From: an uncultured Prevotellaceae bacterium
GTDB taxonomy: Bacteria > Bacteroidota > Bacteroidia > Bacteroidales > Muribaculaceae
NCBI GenBank assembly: GCA_900316835.1
Contig: ONEL01000004.1
Location: 1-64,000, forward strand
Length of the DNA: 64,000 nucleotides
Direction: 5' to 3'
Each line of letters begins with the position of its first letter. The first letter of the stretch is position 1. Made by a program: the position numbers and the translations under genes. The notes beneath the pieces are model-generated. The model was not told where the DNA came from. It was given only the letters and a program-made list of their open reading frames with translations, and ran no database searches. Shown in pieces: positions 1 through 9,046 of the stretch.

Positions 1-1
1 C

Positions 2-1204
2 TTCCGTGAGCTGGAGGACCTGCTACTCTACGAGTTTGACATTGACCACAAGAAGGGTCATGTTTCGTGCTCGAAGACTTCTTCTAATGTGGAGTCGGCA
101 GGCACAGTGCACATCGAGAAGGTGGTGGATGAGTTCTCGGTGGAGGTTGATACCGAAGACGAGGATGACTACAAGGCAATGCTGAACCGTGGTTATGCCA
201 GCACCGGGCACCGGCTTGACAACTTCTACTCGTGTGAGTGGTACATACACAAGCTCACCCGTGAGGATGGAACGGTGAGATGCTCGGAGTATGAGACGAT
301 GAGTGCTCTGCTGAACCATAGGCTGAAGCAGGACTGCATCAGTGACAACATTGACCCTCGGGGCAGTAATCTGTACCCTGGGGGCAAGTGGGGACTGCAC
401 TATGTTAGGGACAAGGACACATACTTTGTGGTGGAGGTGATGAAGCGGGTGGAGTACCGAACCAAGGAAGGACTTGTGTTTGAGACATGGGGCAATGTGT
501 GCCGACTGGTGCCGGTGAACCGCTTCGGCAATCTGATTCTTGACAGTGAGAACCGTGACAATATCGAGGAGCTGCGCATTGTTCCTGCATGGATTGACGA
601 GGCTGACAATGAGCTGGGTGCTGTGGTGTTCCTGGAATGTGGCGACAATGGATATGAGGGGGACACTTCGCCAGCGCACCATCAGCATAACCCTGACAAT
701 CCATACACGGCTGATGATGCTGCAATCGACGAGGTGATTCAGTTTGGGGCATGCCGCACTGTGTCAAACGGAGAGCGGGACTCGAAGGACGAGATATTCA
801 GCAATCTGTTTGTGGCGTTCTGGGATGGGGCGACAGCAATGTTCCCATCACACCTGCCGCATCCATGGATTGACAGCTTTGACACAGACTATTCCTACAC
901 AGTTCAGAACAAGGACACTCCGCAGGGGACGCTGACGATAAACTGGAGGGCAATCTATGCAAACCATCCATTCTCGCTGCGCATCAACAACCGAGCCTAC
1001 GGCCAGGGAGTGGAGCGCACCTCATTCACCATCATCGACCGCAAGAAGAAATACTCTTTCTCTTTCCTGGCAAAGGAAATCCCCAACGTCCGCTCCACCT
1101 TCTTCATCGACGGCAAGAAGTATCTATGTGCCAAAATCGTAGCCACGTTTAGCGAGGATGGCCTGTCCGAACTGATGAAAGGTGAGTTCTATAAAATCAT
1201 CTAA
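2..1204 (+). CDS. C-terminal part of an unknown mobile-element protein (5' end outside the window)
   Basis: The reading frame is open from base 2 without a stop, so the gene begins left of the window; the GTG at 89 is only an internal codon. About 400 residues are visible. I do not recognise the family. The protein is soluble-looking, rich in acidic and aromatic residues, with no signal peptide or membrane segment in view. A beta-rich C-terminus and its position inside an element that ends at a tRNA-bound integrase suggest a phage tail or other structural protein, but that is inference from context. Codon choice (frequent ctg, gtg, cgg) looks different from the host genes after 3.4 kb, in keeping with transferred DNA. 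Confidence 0.5.
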   Translation, partial: FRELEDLLLYEFDIDHKKGHVSCSKTSSNVESAGTVHIEKVVDEFSVEVDTEDEDDYKAMLNRGYASTGHRLDNFYSCEWYIHKLTREDGTVRCSEYETMSALLNHRLKQDCISDNIDPRGSNLYPGGKWGLHYVRDKDTYFVVEVMKRVEYRTKEGLVFETWGNVCRLVPVNRFGNLILDSENRDNIEELRIVPAWIDEADNELGAVVFLECGDNGYEGDTSPAHHQHNPDNPYTADDAAIDEVIQFGACRTVSNGERDSKDEIFSNLFVAFWDGATAMFPSHLPHPWIDSFDTDYSYTVQNKDTPQGTLTINWRAIYANHPFSLRINNRAYGQGVERTSFTIIDRKKKYSFSFLAKEIPNVRSTFFIDGKKYLCAKIVATFSEDGLSELMKGEFYKII

Positions 1205-1224
1205 ATACGCATAGAATTGTGCAT

Positions 1225-1590
1225 GAAAGTGTAACACCTACTGTTACACCTGTGGTCACACTTTGTGTGGCCTTTTTTTGTTTGTATGGTCATCATACGG
1301 AATCACCGATGGTTGCACTGGTCAGCGCACCTTTGGTTTCACATAATGAAGCACTAAATGTAGCACTAAAAGTCATACTGAATGTTACACATTCTGTTAC
1401 ACTTATTGTCACACTTTAAAGTTTTCATTTTTGTGTGTATAGTCATCATACGGCACCACTGATGGATGCACTAGTCGGTGCACTTATGGTTTCACTAAAT
1501 GTAGCACAAAAAGTTATACTCAATGTTACGCATTTTGTTACACCTATGGTTACACCTTTTGTCACACTTATAGTCACAGAAAAGGCTGCA
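1225..1590. repeat. Array of degenerate 12-nt units in two long direct repeats
   Basis: This 432-bp gap between the left gene and the integrase is filled by units of the form NNN-GTN-(A/G)CA-CNT, repeated every 12 nt. It also contains a larger duplication: TGTATRGTCATCATACGG at 1283-1300 and again at 1436-1453, each followed by about ten units (gttacact, gcactaaat, ggtttcac and so on). The first copy carries one extra 12-nt unit. GTATG-gtcat-CATAC at 1285-1299 is an inverted repeat. Both copies stay open in one frame as xVTP/xVTL tetrapeptides, but no start signal is evident. I infer iteron-like protein-binding sites or a decayed repeat protein. Confidence 0.7.
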
Positions 1591-1616
1591 CTTCTTGTTT
1601 CAGAAAATGCAGCCTT
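1582..1616 (-). terminator. Probable terminator of the integrase gene
   Basis: AAGGCTGCA (1582-1590) pairs perfectly with TGCAGCCTT (1608-1616). Read on the - strand, the hairpin is followed by TTTTCTGTG. It lies just past the integrase stop codon, overlapping the last 12-nt units. Confidence 0.5.
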
Positions 1617-1636
1617 AATTAGATAGCCTTTAGGCT

Positions 1637-2884
1637 CTATTTCTTACCATATAACACCCAGTCGAGTACTTTACGGTTAGCTTCATCCACCTTCGTCTGG
1701 TCAAAGTCAATGTAGATGTCAGTGACTGTGTTTCCACCATGCCCGAGGGCATGGGCTATCGTGTCCTTGGGGATGTCGAGGCTTGCAGCGATGGTCGCCC
1801 AGGAATGACGAGCCCAATAACTAGTGATTTCTGGGAAAAGAGGGTGACGAATTTTCTTGCCACCACGACCTACACGCTCATAAGGTCCCATCTGCTTTAA
1901 TGCTTTGTTCATCTTGAGCATGAAATCCTTATGCTTTTTCCATCTATCCAGAATATCAATGAGATAGTCCTTGCCGCGGTAACGCTCAATAATTTCCATC
2001 GCTTCGGGCTCAACCTTAATAGAATAAAGGCGATTCGTCTTGGAACGGTAGAACTCAGCCCTACCGTCTCTAATCTCTTTAAGATTGCATAGATCAATTA
2101 CATTTATACCAATGAGCATGAACATAAGCTTGAAAATATCTAAATATTTCTGCTCACGGACATCACATTTGCAATCAAAAAAAGTGCGTAACTCGTCAAC
2201 CTTCAAATTGCGTTTTGGTGTAGCAACAGATCTAATTTTGAAGCGACGAAATGGATAGAAGTTGGTGATCTCGTCATCAATGGCCTCGTTAAACACCGCA
2301 CGGATGTTGCGTAAATGAATGTTCCTGGTGTTTTTAGATGGCGACGTCTTCGATAAGAACACATCGAAACTCGTAAGCCATTCCTTGGTGATGTCCTCGA
2401 ATGCGAGCTTTCCAAGTTTCTCCTCACTTCCAACAAATGCTACCATCCGTTTATAGGAGTGCATATAAATCTCTTTTGTGCTTTCTTTCTTACTTCCTGC
2501 AAATGAAAGATAACGATAAGCAAAGCGAGTCTTGTCCAACTTGGCCTTTTCCAACCTCTCAGCTTTTTCTGGATTCAAAGCCTTTTCTACTTCCAACTTT
2601 AATTCCTTGACATTCATGGCCGATAAAGTTCCATCATCTTTTAATCTAAAAAGGACTCTATCAGCTATTAACTTTTTGTTGGTTAGGTAGAGGTTGATTC
2701 TTTCCTTTTCTGGATGATTGATTACTTGACAAGTACCCTTGTCCCATTGATCTACATTAAGCCTTACATCTAAAGATATGTAAGACGTTTCTTTTTGATG
2801 AGCCAAGGCAATCTTTAAGTCTCCCTGGCCTTGACTGTTCTTTCCCAGTCTCCTCGTTTCGAAGTAAAATCTTGTGTTAGCCAT
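1637..2884 (-). CDS. Tyrosine-type site-specific recombinase (integrase)
   Basis: A 415-residue protein with the Bacteroidota integrase layout: N-terminal arm-binding region (about 1-100), SAM-like core-binding domain (about 105-205), C-terminal catalytic domain (about 220-410). R359 follows Y356-W-A in the box II position, LGHG holds H382, and Y391 in TDIYID is the predicted nucleophile. The usual HxxR has Tyr instead of His, and the box I Arg position reads as Asn (GINVIDLC), as I recall for many Bacteroidota relatives. The gene sits 226 bp from the 3' end of tRNA-Pro and points away from it, the usual arrangement for an element inserted in a tRNA. It should drive integration and, with a partner, excision. 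Confidence 0.9.
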   Translation of the reverse strand: MANTRFYFETRRLGKNSQGQGDLKIALAHQKETSYISLDVRLNVDQWDKGTCQVINHPEKERINLYLTNKKLIADRVLFRLKDDGTLSAMNVKELKLEVEKALNPEKAERLEKAKLDKTRFAYRYLSFAGSKKESTKEIYMHSYKRMVAFVGSEEKLGKLAFEDITKEWLTSFDVFLSKTSPSKNTRNIHLRNIRAVFNEAIDDEITNFYPFRRFKIRSVATPKRNLKVDELRTFFDCKCDVREQKYLDIFKLMFMLIGINVIDLCNLKEIRDGRAEFYRSKTNRLYSIKVEPEAMEIIERYRGKDYLIDILDRWKKHKDFMLKMNKALKQMGPYERVGRGGKKIRHPLFPEITSYWARHSWATIAASLDIPKDTIAHALGHGGNTVTDIYIDFDQTKVDEANRKVLDWVLYGKK

Positions 2885-2934
2885 AAAATCAAATGCGCAT
2901 TCGTAAGATTCTCCTGTCTTGCAGTTTTGATTTT

Positions 2935-2969
2935 TACTCTCAAGTTTACTCTCAAGTCTACTCTCAAGT
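2935..2969. repeat. Three 12-nt direct repeats upstream of the integrase
   Basis: TACTCTCAAGT occurs at 2935-2945, 2947-2957 and 2959-2969, exactly 12 nt apart. The array lies between the integrase start and the tRNA 3' end, where arm-type integrase or excisionase sites are expected. A perfect palindrome TTTTTACA-AG-TGTAAAAA follows at 3033-3050. No clear TAnnTTTG promoter for the integrase was found here. Confidence 0.6.
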
Positions 2970-3051
2970 CAAATGCTAATCAATACTAAAAAAGACGAGC
3001 AAATTCTAATGAAATGCATTTTTTTTTACAGCTTTTTACAAGTGTAAAAAC

Positions 3052-3101
3052 AAAAAAATCATTGTGAATCAAACTTCTATTCGCTTGATTTACAATGATT
3101 T
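3052..3101 (-). terminator. Terminator downstream of tRNA-Pro
   Basis: On the - strand a 17-bp stem (3085-3101 with 3056-3072, one G-T pair) has a 12-nt loop and is followed by a T tract (3052-3058). It ends tRNA-Pro transcription, and it also lies at the element-chromosome junction. Confidence 0.7.
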
Positions 3102-3110
3102 ATTGGCTTG

Positions 3111-3185
3111 TCGGGGTACCAGGATTCGAACCTGGGACTTCCTGCTCCCAAAGCAGGCGCGCTAACCGGACTGCGCTACACCCCG
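3111..3185 (-). tRNA. tRNA-Pro (anticodon UGG)
   Basis: Full cloverleaf on the - strand: acceptor CGGGGTG/TACCCCG plus discriminator A, D arm GCGC..GCGC, anticodon arm CCTGC-TTTGGGA-GCAGG (anticodon TGG), and T arm CCAGG-TTCGAAT-CCTGG. CCA is not encoded. The 3' end faces the integrase, so this gene is the likely attachment site of the element on the left. The matching att copy would lie outside the window. Confidence 0.95.
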
Positions 3186-3217
3186 AAAAAAGATGCTTCC
3201 TTTATGGAAAAGCGATG

Positions 3218-3248
3218 CAAAGGTACGACTTTTTTTTGTACTGGCAAG
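3218..3248 (-). promoter_or_regulatory. Promoter of tRNA-Pro
   Basis: The - strand -7 box TACCTTTG lies at 3225-3218, and a near-match -33 box (CTTG, 3248-3245) is 19 nt away. The transcript would start about 25 nt before the tRNA. Confidence 0.6.
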
Positions 3249-3340
3249 TATTTTGGGACATTTTTTTGAAAAAAAATTGTTTTTTTGTGTCTAGTTTATT
3301 TTTTTGGGTCATTACAAGAGTTAATGTAAACAATAATTAT

Positions 3341-3348
3341 TAATTTTG
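3341..3348 (+). promoter_or_regulatory. Promoter (-7 box) of aspS
   Basis: TAATTTTG matches the Bacteroidota TAnnTTTG element and predicts a start near 3355, giving a leader of about 80 nt. No good TTTG was found at -33. Confidence 0.5.
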
Positions 3349-3434
3349 TATGTTTTTTTTCATAGTTCAAATTTATTGAACTATTGTACTCGTTAAAACA
3401 ATTATTAAACATTACATATATACACATTAATATT

Positions 3435-5210
3435 ATGTACAGAACTAACACATGTGGAGAGTTACGTCTTGCAAATGCAGGAGGAGAAGTAACACTGTCG
3501 GGGTGGGTTCAGCGCACTCGCAAGATGGGTGGCATGACATTTGTCGACCTTCGTGACCGCTATGGCATTACCCAACTGGTATTTGATGAGTCGAAGGATG
3601 CTGAGCTGTGTGCTCGTGCCAACAAGCTAGGCCGCGAGTTTTGCATACAAGCTAAGGGCTTGGTAAGCGAGCGCCAAAGTAAGAATCCCAATATGCCCAC
3701 TGGCGACATTGAGATTATAGTAAGTGAGTTAACGATTTTGAGCGAGAGTGCTACCCCACCGTTTACTATTGAGGATAACAGTGATGGTGGTGATGACTTG
3801 CGTATGAAATACCGCTATCTTGACTTGCGTCGCCCATGTGTGCGCGCTAACTTAGAATTGCGTCACCGCATGACAATCTTAATTCGCAACTTCCTTGATA
3901 GTCGTGATTTTATTGAGGTAGAGACTCCTATACTAGTGGGTAGCACCCCCGAAGGTGCTCGCGACTTCGTTGTTCCCAGTCGCATGAATCCAGGTCAGTT
4001 TTATGCTCTACCACAGAGTCCCCAGACCTTGAAACAGCTATTGATGGTGAGTGGATTTGATCGCTATTTCCAGATTGCCAAGTGTTTCCGTGATGAAGAC
4101 CTTCGCGCCGATCGCCAACCAGAGTTTACTCAGATTGACTGCGAGATGAGTTTTGTTGACCAAGAAGATGTGATAGAAGTCTTTGAGGGTCTTGCCCGCC
4201 ACTTGTTCAAGGAAGTGCGTGGTGTAGAATTGCCAGCCAAGTTGCAACAGATGACCTGGCATGAGGCAATGCGTCTGTATGGTAGCGACAAGCCCGACTT
4301 GCGATTTGGTATGACCTTTGTTGAACTGATGGAAGAGTTGAAGGGCACAGCCGACTTTGCAGTGTTTAACGACGCTGCCTACATTGGTGGCATTTGCGCT
4401 CCCGGTTGTGCAGACTATAGCCGCAAGCAACTTGACCAGCTCACTAATTTTGTTAAGAGTCAGCAAGTGGGTGCCAAGGGTCTTGTTTACATCAAGGTTA
4501 ATACCGATGGTAGCATCAAGAGCAGTATTGACAAGTTCTATAGTACCGAGCAGTTGCAGAAGGTTGCCGACAAGATGAAAGCTAAGCCTGGTGATCTCAT
4601 TCTAATCTTGAGCGGTGACAATGCCAACAAGACTCGTATCCAGCTGTGCTCACTTCGTCTTGAGATGGGAGAGCGCCTGGGATTGCGTGACAAGAATAAA
4701 TTTGAATGCCTATGGATTGTGGATTTCCCACTCTTTGAGTGGAGTGATGAAGAACAGCGCCTCATGGCCACTCACCATCCATTTACCATGCCCAATCCCG
4801 ATGACATTCCATTGCTTGAGGAGCATCCTGAGCAGGTTCGTGCTAAGGCCTATGACTTCGTGTGCAACGGTATTGAAGTGGGCGGTGGCAGCCTTCGTAT
4901 TCACGACAGCGCGCTGCAAGAGAAGATGTTCCGCATCTTGGGCTTCACTCCCGAGCGCGCCGAGGCACAATTTGGCTTCTTGATGAATGCATTCAAATAT
5001 GGCGCTCCACCTCATGGTGGTCTTGCCTTCGGTCTTGACCGCTTCGTGTCGATCATGGCTGGTCTTGACAGCATACGCGACTGCATCGCTTTCCCCAAGA
5101 ACAATAGTGGTCGTGATGTTATGCTCGATGCTCCCAGCTCTCTTGAACCAGGTCAGCTGGAAGAGCTCTACCTCAAGATTGACGAGGCTCGCGTTAATGC
5201 AACCAAATAA
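3435..5210 (+). CDS. aspS: Aspartate--tRNA ligase
   Basis: Attaches aspartate to tRNA-Asp in the cytoplasm. The 591-residue protein has the bacterial AspRS order: N-terminal OB-fold anticodon domain (about 1-110), class II core with motif 2 ([18 protein letters not shown]), the GAD insertion in the middle, and motif 3 (GLAFGLDRF) near the C-terminus. The frame is open for 17 codons further upstream, but family members begin at MYRTxxCG, so the ATG at 3435 is chosen. The next gene starts 12 nt after the stop and is probably co-transcribed. Nothing is missing from the catalytic motifs. Confidence 0.97.
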   Translation: MYRTNTCGELRLANAGGEVTLSGWVQRTRKMGGMTFVDLRDRYGITQLVFDESKDAELCARANKLGREFCIQAKGLVSERQSKNPNMPTGDIEIIVSELTILSESATPPFTIEDNSDGGDDLRMKYRYLDLRRPCVRANLELRHRMTILIRNFLDSRDFIEVETPILVGSTPEGARDFVVPSRMNPGQFYALPQSPQTLKQLLMVSGFDRYFQIAKCFRDEDLRADRQPEFTQIDCEMSFVDQEDVIEVFEGLARHLFKEVRGVELPAKLQQMTWHEAMRLYGSDKPDLRFGMTFVELMEELKGTADFAVFNDAAYIGGICAPGCADYSRKQLDQLTNFVKSQQVGAKGLVYIKVNTDGSIKSSIDKFYSTEQLQKVADKMKAKPGDLILILSGDNANKTRIQLCSLRLEMGERLGLRDKNKFECLWIVDFPLFEWSDEEQRLMATHHPFTMPNPDDIPLLEEHPEQVRAKAYDFVCNGIEVGGGSLRIHDSALQEKMFRILGFTPERAEAQFGFLMNAFKYGAPPHGGLAFGLDRFVSIMAGLDSIRDCIAFPKNNSGRDVMLDAPSSLEPGQLEELYLKIDEARVNATK

Positions 5211-5222
5211 TATATTATTGTA

Positions 5223-6434
5223 ATGATAATTGCTGGACATCAGGTGGATGATTCAATGTTTAATTACATTGTTCAAAATGCTGATGCCGATAGTATTAAA
5301 CTCTTGTTGAAGAGTGAGCCAGCTCTCACCTTCGACAAGAGTTTTGCTGTTTTGCAAATTGAGAGTCGCCGCAAGTGTCGAGACAAGATTCCACATCTGC
5401 TACAAAATTCTCGCTTTTTATTTCCTAAATCCATTAGTGCGGAACAATGCACTAATCAAGTAGTAGCACAGTTTCATGCCACACAGATAGGGGCATGCGA
5501 TCATGTCCTTGACATGACAATGGGCATGGGAGTTGACGCTTATTACATTGCTCAGCATAGTAATCGTGTAACAGCTATTGAGCTTGACCCTGAGATTGCT
5601 GCCGTGGGTAAATACAACTACGAGAATCTTTGTCCCGGCATAAACGTGCTGACGGGTGATTCGGTAGAATATCTTAACACCCTTGACCAGGAGAAAAATT
5701 TTGACGCTATTTTTATAGATCCCGCAAGGCGCGACAGCCACGGCAACAGAGTGTACGGGTTGGCCGATTGCCTCCCCGATATTCTATCATTGCTTCCATC
5801 TATAAAGCGACATACCACGCGATTGTTTATCAAGGCTTCGCCCATGATCGATATCAAGCAATCGGTTCGTGACCTAGGTTCTGCCCTCACCGATGTGTGG
5901 GCGATAAGTGTGGGTAACGAATGTAAAGAGTTGTTTTTCAAGCTTGATTTCAATGTTGACTCAAGCGATGTGTGCCTTCATGCTCTCAACCACGCCAACA
6001 ACAGTTGGCAGGAATTCAGCACTACCCTCCCCAATGCGTCGGCCATCACCAGCTATCGCCAGCCCCAGCCCAGCATGATTCTCTATGAGCCAAATGCCAG
6101 CATCATGAAGCTAGGATGCTATGCTGCTGTGCAATCCTATTATGGAATCAGTGCCATAGCACCCAATTCTCATCTATTTATTAATGACAATCTAATAAAC
6201 GATTTACCAGGACGTTGCTTTACTATCCTCGAAGTCATACCATTCAAGAGCAAAGAGATAAAACGTTTTGCGGGCCGTTATCAAGAGCTTAACGTCTCCA
6301 CTCGCAATTTCCGCCTCACTAGCGAGCAGTTAAAGCAGCGCCTGCGTGTGCAAGACGGAGGAAAGCTCTATCTCTTTGCCACTACCCTATCCACTAGTGA
6401 GCAAGTGATGATACTGTGCGAAAAGGCGCTGTAA
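5223..6434 (+). CDS. Class I SAM-dependent methyltransferase with THUMP-like domain
   Basis: A 403-residue protein. The middle holds a Rossmann methyltransferase core: a SAM-binding loop (DMTMGMGVDAYY, about residue 97), an acidic ribose-binding end (AIELDPE) and an IDPARRD motif near residue 166, typical of the family that carries a C-terminal THUMP-like domain. RNA is the probable substrate, but the exact target is unknown. The first ~90 residues look like the helical leader of this family. It follows aspS closely, and that neighbourhood fits a translation or RNA-modification role. Confidence 0.85.
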   Translation: MIIAGHQVDDSMFNYIVQNADADSIKLLLKSEPALTFDKSFAVLQIESRRKCRDKIPHLLQNSRFLFPKSISAEQCTNQVVAQFHATQIGACDHVLDMTMGMGVDAYYIAQHSNRVTAIELDPEIAAVGKYNYENLCPGINVLTGDSVEYLNTLDQEKNFDAIFIDPARRDSHGNRVYGLADCLPDILSLLPSIKRHTTRLFIKASPMIDIKQSVRDLGSALTDVWAISVGNECKELFFKLDFNVDSSDVCLHALNHANNSWQEFSTTLPNASAITSYRQPQPSMILYEPNASIMKLGCYAAVQSYYGISAIAPNSHLFINDNLINDLPGRCFTILEVIPFKSKEIKRFAGRYQELNVSTRNFRLTSEQLKQRLRVQDGGKLYLFATTLSTSEQVMILCEKAL

Positions 6435-6472
6435 AAAATTTATTATATAGATAAAATCAAACGACTCAACAA

Positions 6473-6853
6473 ATGATAAGAACAGGTTTAACTCACACAA
6501 GCAAGATGACTGTAGACGAAGCTTCTACAGCGCTCACTATGGGCTCTGGCGACTTGCCAGTGCTTGCCACACCTGCCATCATGGCACTAATGGAGAATGC
6601 CGCAATGCTTGCAGTCTCTCCTCACCTCCCACAAGAGTTTACTACTGTGGGAGGCCACATTGAAGCTAGTCACCTGCGCCCCTCCTTACCGGGTGACATC
6701 ATTACAGCTAGAGCCGAAGTGACAGCTGTTGAGGGTAAAAAGATACAATTTGACATCACCGCCCATTGTGGCGAAACTCTTCTTGCCAAGGGCAGCCACA
6801 CTCGCTTTGTGGTTAATCGAGAGAAATTTATCACACAAATAAATAATAAATAG
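6473..6853 (+). CDS. Hotdog-fold thioesterase (FlK-like family)
   Basis: A 126-residue single-domain protein with hotdog-fold thioesterase features: the helix segment ATPAIMALMENAA, then TTVGGHIEASHLRP, where the Thr and His correspond to conserved residues of the fluoroacetyl-CoA-thioesterase-like family. It probably hydrolyses a small acyl-CoA; the substrate cannot be read from sequence. It starts 38 nt after the methyltransferase, and Nif3 downstream has its own promoter, so it likely closes the aspS transcript. Confidence 0.8.
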   Translation: MIRTGLTHTSKMTVDEASTALTMGSGDLPVLATPAIMALMENAAMLAVSPHLPQEFTTVGGHIEASHLRPSLPGDIITARAEVTAVEGKKIQFDITAHCGETLLAKGSHTRFVVNREKFITQINNK

Positions 6854-6872
6854 GGAGATCGTATTTCCTATT

Positions 6873-6904
6873 CTTGTGTCGTACTATTTTTAGAAGTAAC
6901 TTTG
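6873..6904 (+). promoter_or_regulatory. Promoter of the nif3-like gene
   Basis: CTTG at 6873-6876 and TAACTTTG at 6897-6904 are 20 nt apart. Transcription would begin near 6911, which rules out an in-frame start at 6874 and supports the ATG at 6931. Confidence 0.65.
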
Positions 6905-6930
6905 CACAAAACCTACAATTCACAAATAAT

Positions 6931-8022
6931 ATGAAAATCAAGGAAATCACCGATGCCATTGAGAATTTTGCGCCATTATACATGCAAGAGTCTTGGGACA
7001 ATTCCGGAATGCAGGTGGGAGATGCAAGCCGAGATATTACCGGTGTGCTACTGTGCACCGATGTGCGAGAAGATATTATTGCCGAAGCTATTGAACGCGG
7101 AGCAAATCTTGTCATCTCTCATCATCCGTTACTCTTTCGTGGCCTGAAGAAAATTGTGGGGCGCACCTATCAAGAACGCATTGTAGCACTAGCCATTAAG
7201 AACGACATTGCCATCTACTGCGCCCACACCAACATGGACTGCGCCTGTGGCGGTGTAAACTTCAAGATGGCCGAAAAGCTTGGCATGAACAATGTGAAGG
7301 TTCTCTCTCCGCAGCAAAACACACTTCGCAAGCTAGTGGTAATGGTCCCACTTGAACAAGCTGCCGAAGTGGAAAAGGCCATGTGTGATGCTGGAGCAGG
7401 TCGCTTGGGAAACTACGACCACTGTAGCTATCGCATCAATGGCGAGGGCCGATATCGTGCCCTTGAAGGTGCAGAGCCCTTTGCCGGCAAGCTTGGCGAA
7501 TATCACACTGAGCCAGAGACCCGCATTGAAGTTCTGGTTCACAAGGCCCTATGCGGCAAGGTAGTAAACGCAATGATAAAGGCTCACCCCTACGAAGAGC
7601 CCGCCTTCGACATCATATCACTTGAGAATGAAGATAAGTATGCCGGATTAGGAGTAATTGGTGATATTGAGCCCGAAGATGCCCACCATTTCCTAGAACG
7701 AGTAAAAACCGCATTTGAAGTAAAAGCATTACGCTATAGCGGAAACCTTAACAAGACAGTGAGTCGCGTCGCCATGTGCGGTGGCTCGGGCGTGGAGTTT
7801 ATGGGCCAAGCCATGTCGATGGGAGCCGACGTGTATATCACCGGCGACATGAAATATCACGACTTCCAAGGCTATGAAAACCGCATTATTCTTGCTGATA
7901 TTGGTCATTATGAGAGCGAACATTACACAAAAGAGATTTTTTATGACATTATTCAGAAAAAAAATCCTACCTTTGCAGTTGATTTCGCAAGAAGCGAGAA
8001 AAACCAAATAAATTATCTATAG
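6931..8022 (+). CDS. Nif3-like dinuclear metal-centre protein
   Basis: A 363-residue Nif3/YbgI family protein of the longer type with an inserted domain (about residues 125-230). Metal-binding motifs are present: SHHPLLF near the N-terminus, the AHTNMD segment, and a C-terminal GHYESE. Family members form toroidal hexamers with a two-metal site; a GTP cyclohydrolase-like or hydrolase role is proposed, but the function is not settled. The start at 6931 is set by the promoter just upstream. The next gene follows after 9 nt, and this Nif3 plus zinc-ribbon pair is widespread in bacteria. Confidence 0.9.
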   Translation: MKIKEITDAIENFAPLYMQESWDNSGMQVGDASRDITGVLLCTDVREDIIAEAIERGANLVISHHPLLFRGLKKIVGRTYQERIVALAIKNDIAIYCAHTNMDCACGGVNFKMAEKLGMNNVKVLSPQQNTLRKLVVMVPLEQAAEVEKAMCDAGAGRLGNYDHCSYRINGEGRYRALEGAEPFAGKLGEYHTEPETRIEVLVHKALCGKVVNAMIKAHPYEEPAFDIISLENEDKYAGLGVIGDIEPEDAHHFLERVKTAFEVKALRYSGNLNKTVSRVAMCGGSGVEFMGQAMSMGADVYITGDMKYHDFQGYENRIILADIGHYESEHYTKEIFYDIIQKKNPTFAVDFARSEKNQINYL

Positions 8023-8031
8023 TTTTTATTT

Positions 8032-8811
8032 ATGGCAAAACAAGAGAAAGAACTCACAGTAGAAGAGCGTCTGAAATCGCTTTACGATTTGCAGAAGACA
8101 TTGTCGGAAGTTGACCGCATCAAGACCGAGCGTGGCGAATTACCACTTGAGGTACAAGACTTGGAAGACGAGATTGAAGGGTTACAAACTCGCATAGGCA
8201 ACTTCAAAGATGAGATTGAACAGCTGAATACTGTAATCACCAACCAGCAAAACACAATCGACCAGTCAGGGGCTCTCATTGAGAAATATGAGAAAGATCA
8301 GGACAATGTTCGCAATAACCGCGAATATGATTACCTGACCAAGGAGATTGAGTTCCAGCAGCTCAGTATTCAATCGGCACAAAAGAAAATTGATGAGGCC
8401 AGTCACAAGATTGATGCTATTAAAGCTCAAATCGACGCCGCTCAAACCCAACTCAGCGACAATGAGCAAGTACTTGCTGAGAAAAAGGGAGAACTCGACA
8501 CCATCATCGCCGATACTAAGCAAGAAGAAGAGAAGCAACGCGAGAAAGCCAAAAAACTTGAAACCAAGATTAACAATGCCGACCCACGCTTGCTGAGTGC
8601 TTTCAAACGCATCCGCAAGAATGCCCGCAATGGTCTTGGCGTGGTTTATGTTCAGCGCAATGCCTGCGGTGGTTGCTTCAATCGCATTCCCGCTCAGCGC
8701 CAGATGGAAATCAAGATGCGCAAGAAAATTATCGTGTGCGAGTACTGCGGCCGCATTCTTATTGACCCAGCTATTGCTGGCGTTTCGGACATCGAAGCCA
8801 AGAATTCATAA
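8032..8811 (+). CDS. Coiled-coil protein with C4-type zinc ribbon
   Basis: The 259 residues form a long coiled coil (about 10-190) followed by a zinc ribbon with CGGC and CEYC pairs near residues 210 and 240. This is the layout of the C4-type zinc-ribbon family (zf-RING_7) often found beside nif3. Binding to nucleic acid, RNA or the ribosome has been suggested for relatives. It is almost certainly in one operon with the Nif3-like gene. Confidence 0.88.
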   Translation: MAKQEKELTVEERLKSLYDLQKTLSEVDRIKTERGELPLEVQDLEDEIEGLQTRIGNFKDEIEQLNTVITNQQNTIDQSGALIEKYEKDQDNVRNNREYDYLTKEIEFQQLSIQSAQKKIDEASHKIDAIKAQIDAAQTQLSDNEQVLAEKKGELDTIIADTKQEEEKQREKAKKLETKINNADPRLLSAFKRIRKNARNGLGVVYVQRNACGGCFNRIPAQRQMEIKMRKKIIVCEYCGRILIDPAIAGVSDIEAKNS

Positions 8812-9046
8812 GTTCTAGTCACAGGTGGGGTGATAGAAACACATTAGTTTAGAAGACTTACCATCCTCCACCCAACTTCGATAGTCGGTTGAAACAGCCC
8901 GAGCAATAGTGTAGCGATGCTGTCAAGAGCAAGACAGTTTTGCCAGTAATTTATATACTATTATCATAGCCCCTCCCTCACTGTGTGCCTTGTTCACACC
9001 AGATGCCGGCGGGGCAAAATTTCACCATTCGCGTTCAACACACACA
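8812..9046. other. Gene-free gap, possible small RNA or leader
   Basis: No open frame of interest. GCTGTC-AAGAGCAA-GACAGT near 8918-8937, followed by TTTT, could be a weak terminator. A G-rich stretch (ggtggggtga) and a C-rich one (cctccaccc) could pair imperfectly. I see no known RNA motif and no clear promoter. Confidence 0.2.

Noticed and set aside
1219-1626. Two open frames of 60-66 codons in the 12-nt repeat array as genes
   Set aside because: They arise from a 12-nt period that stays open by itself, without promoter or start context; kept only as an alternative in the repeat entry.
8812-9046. Signal recognition particle RNA, 6S RNA or RNase P RNA
   Set aside because: None of the conserved core sequences of these RNAs could be found.
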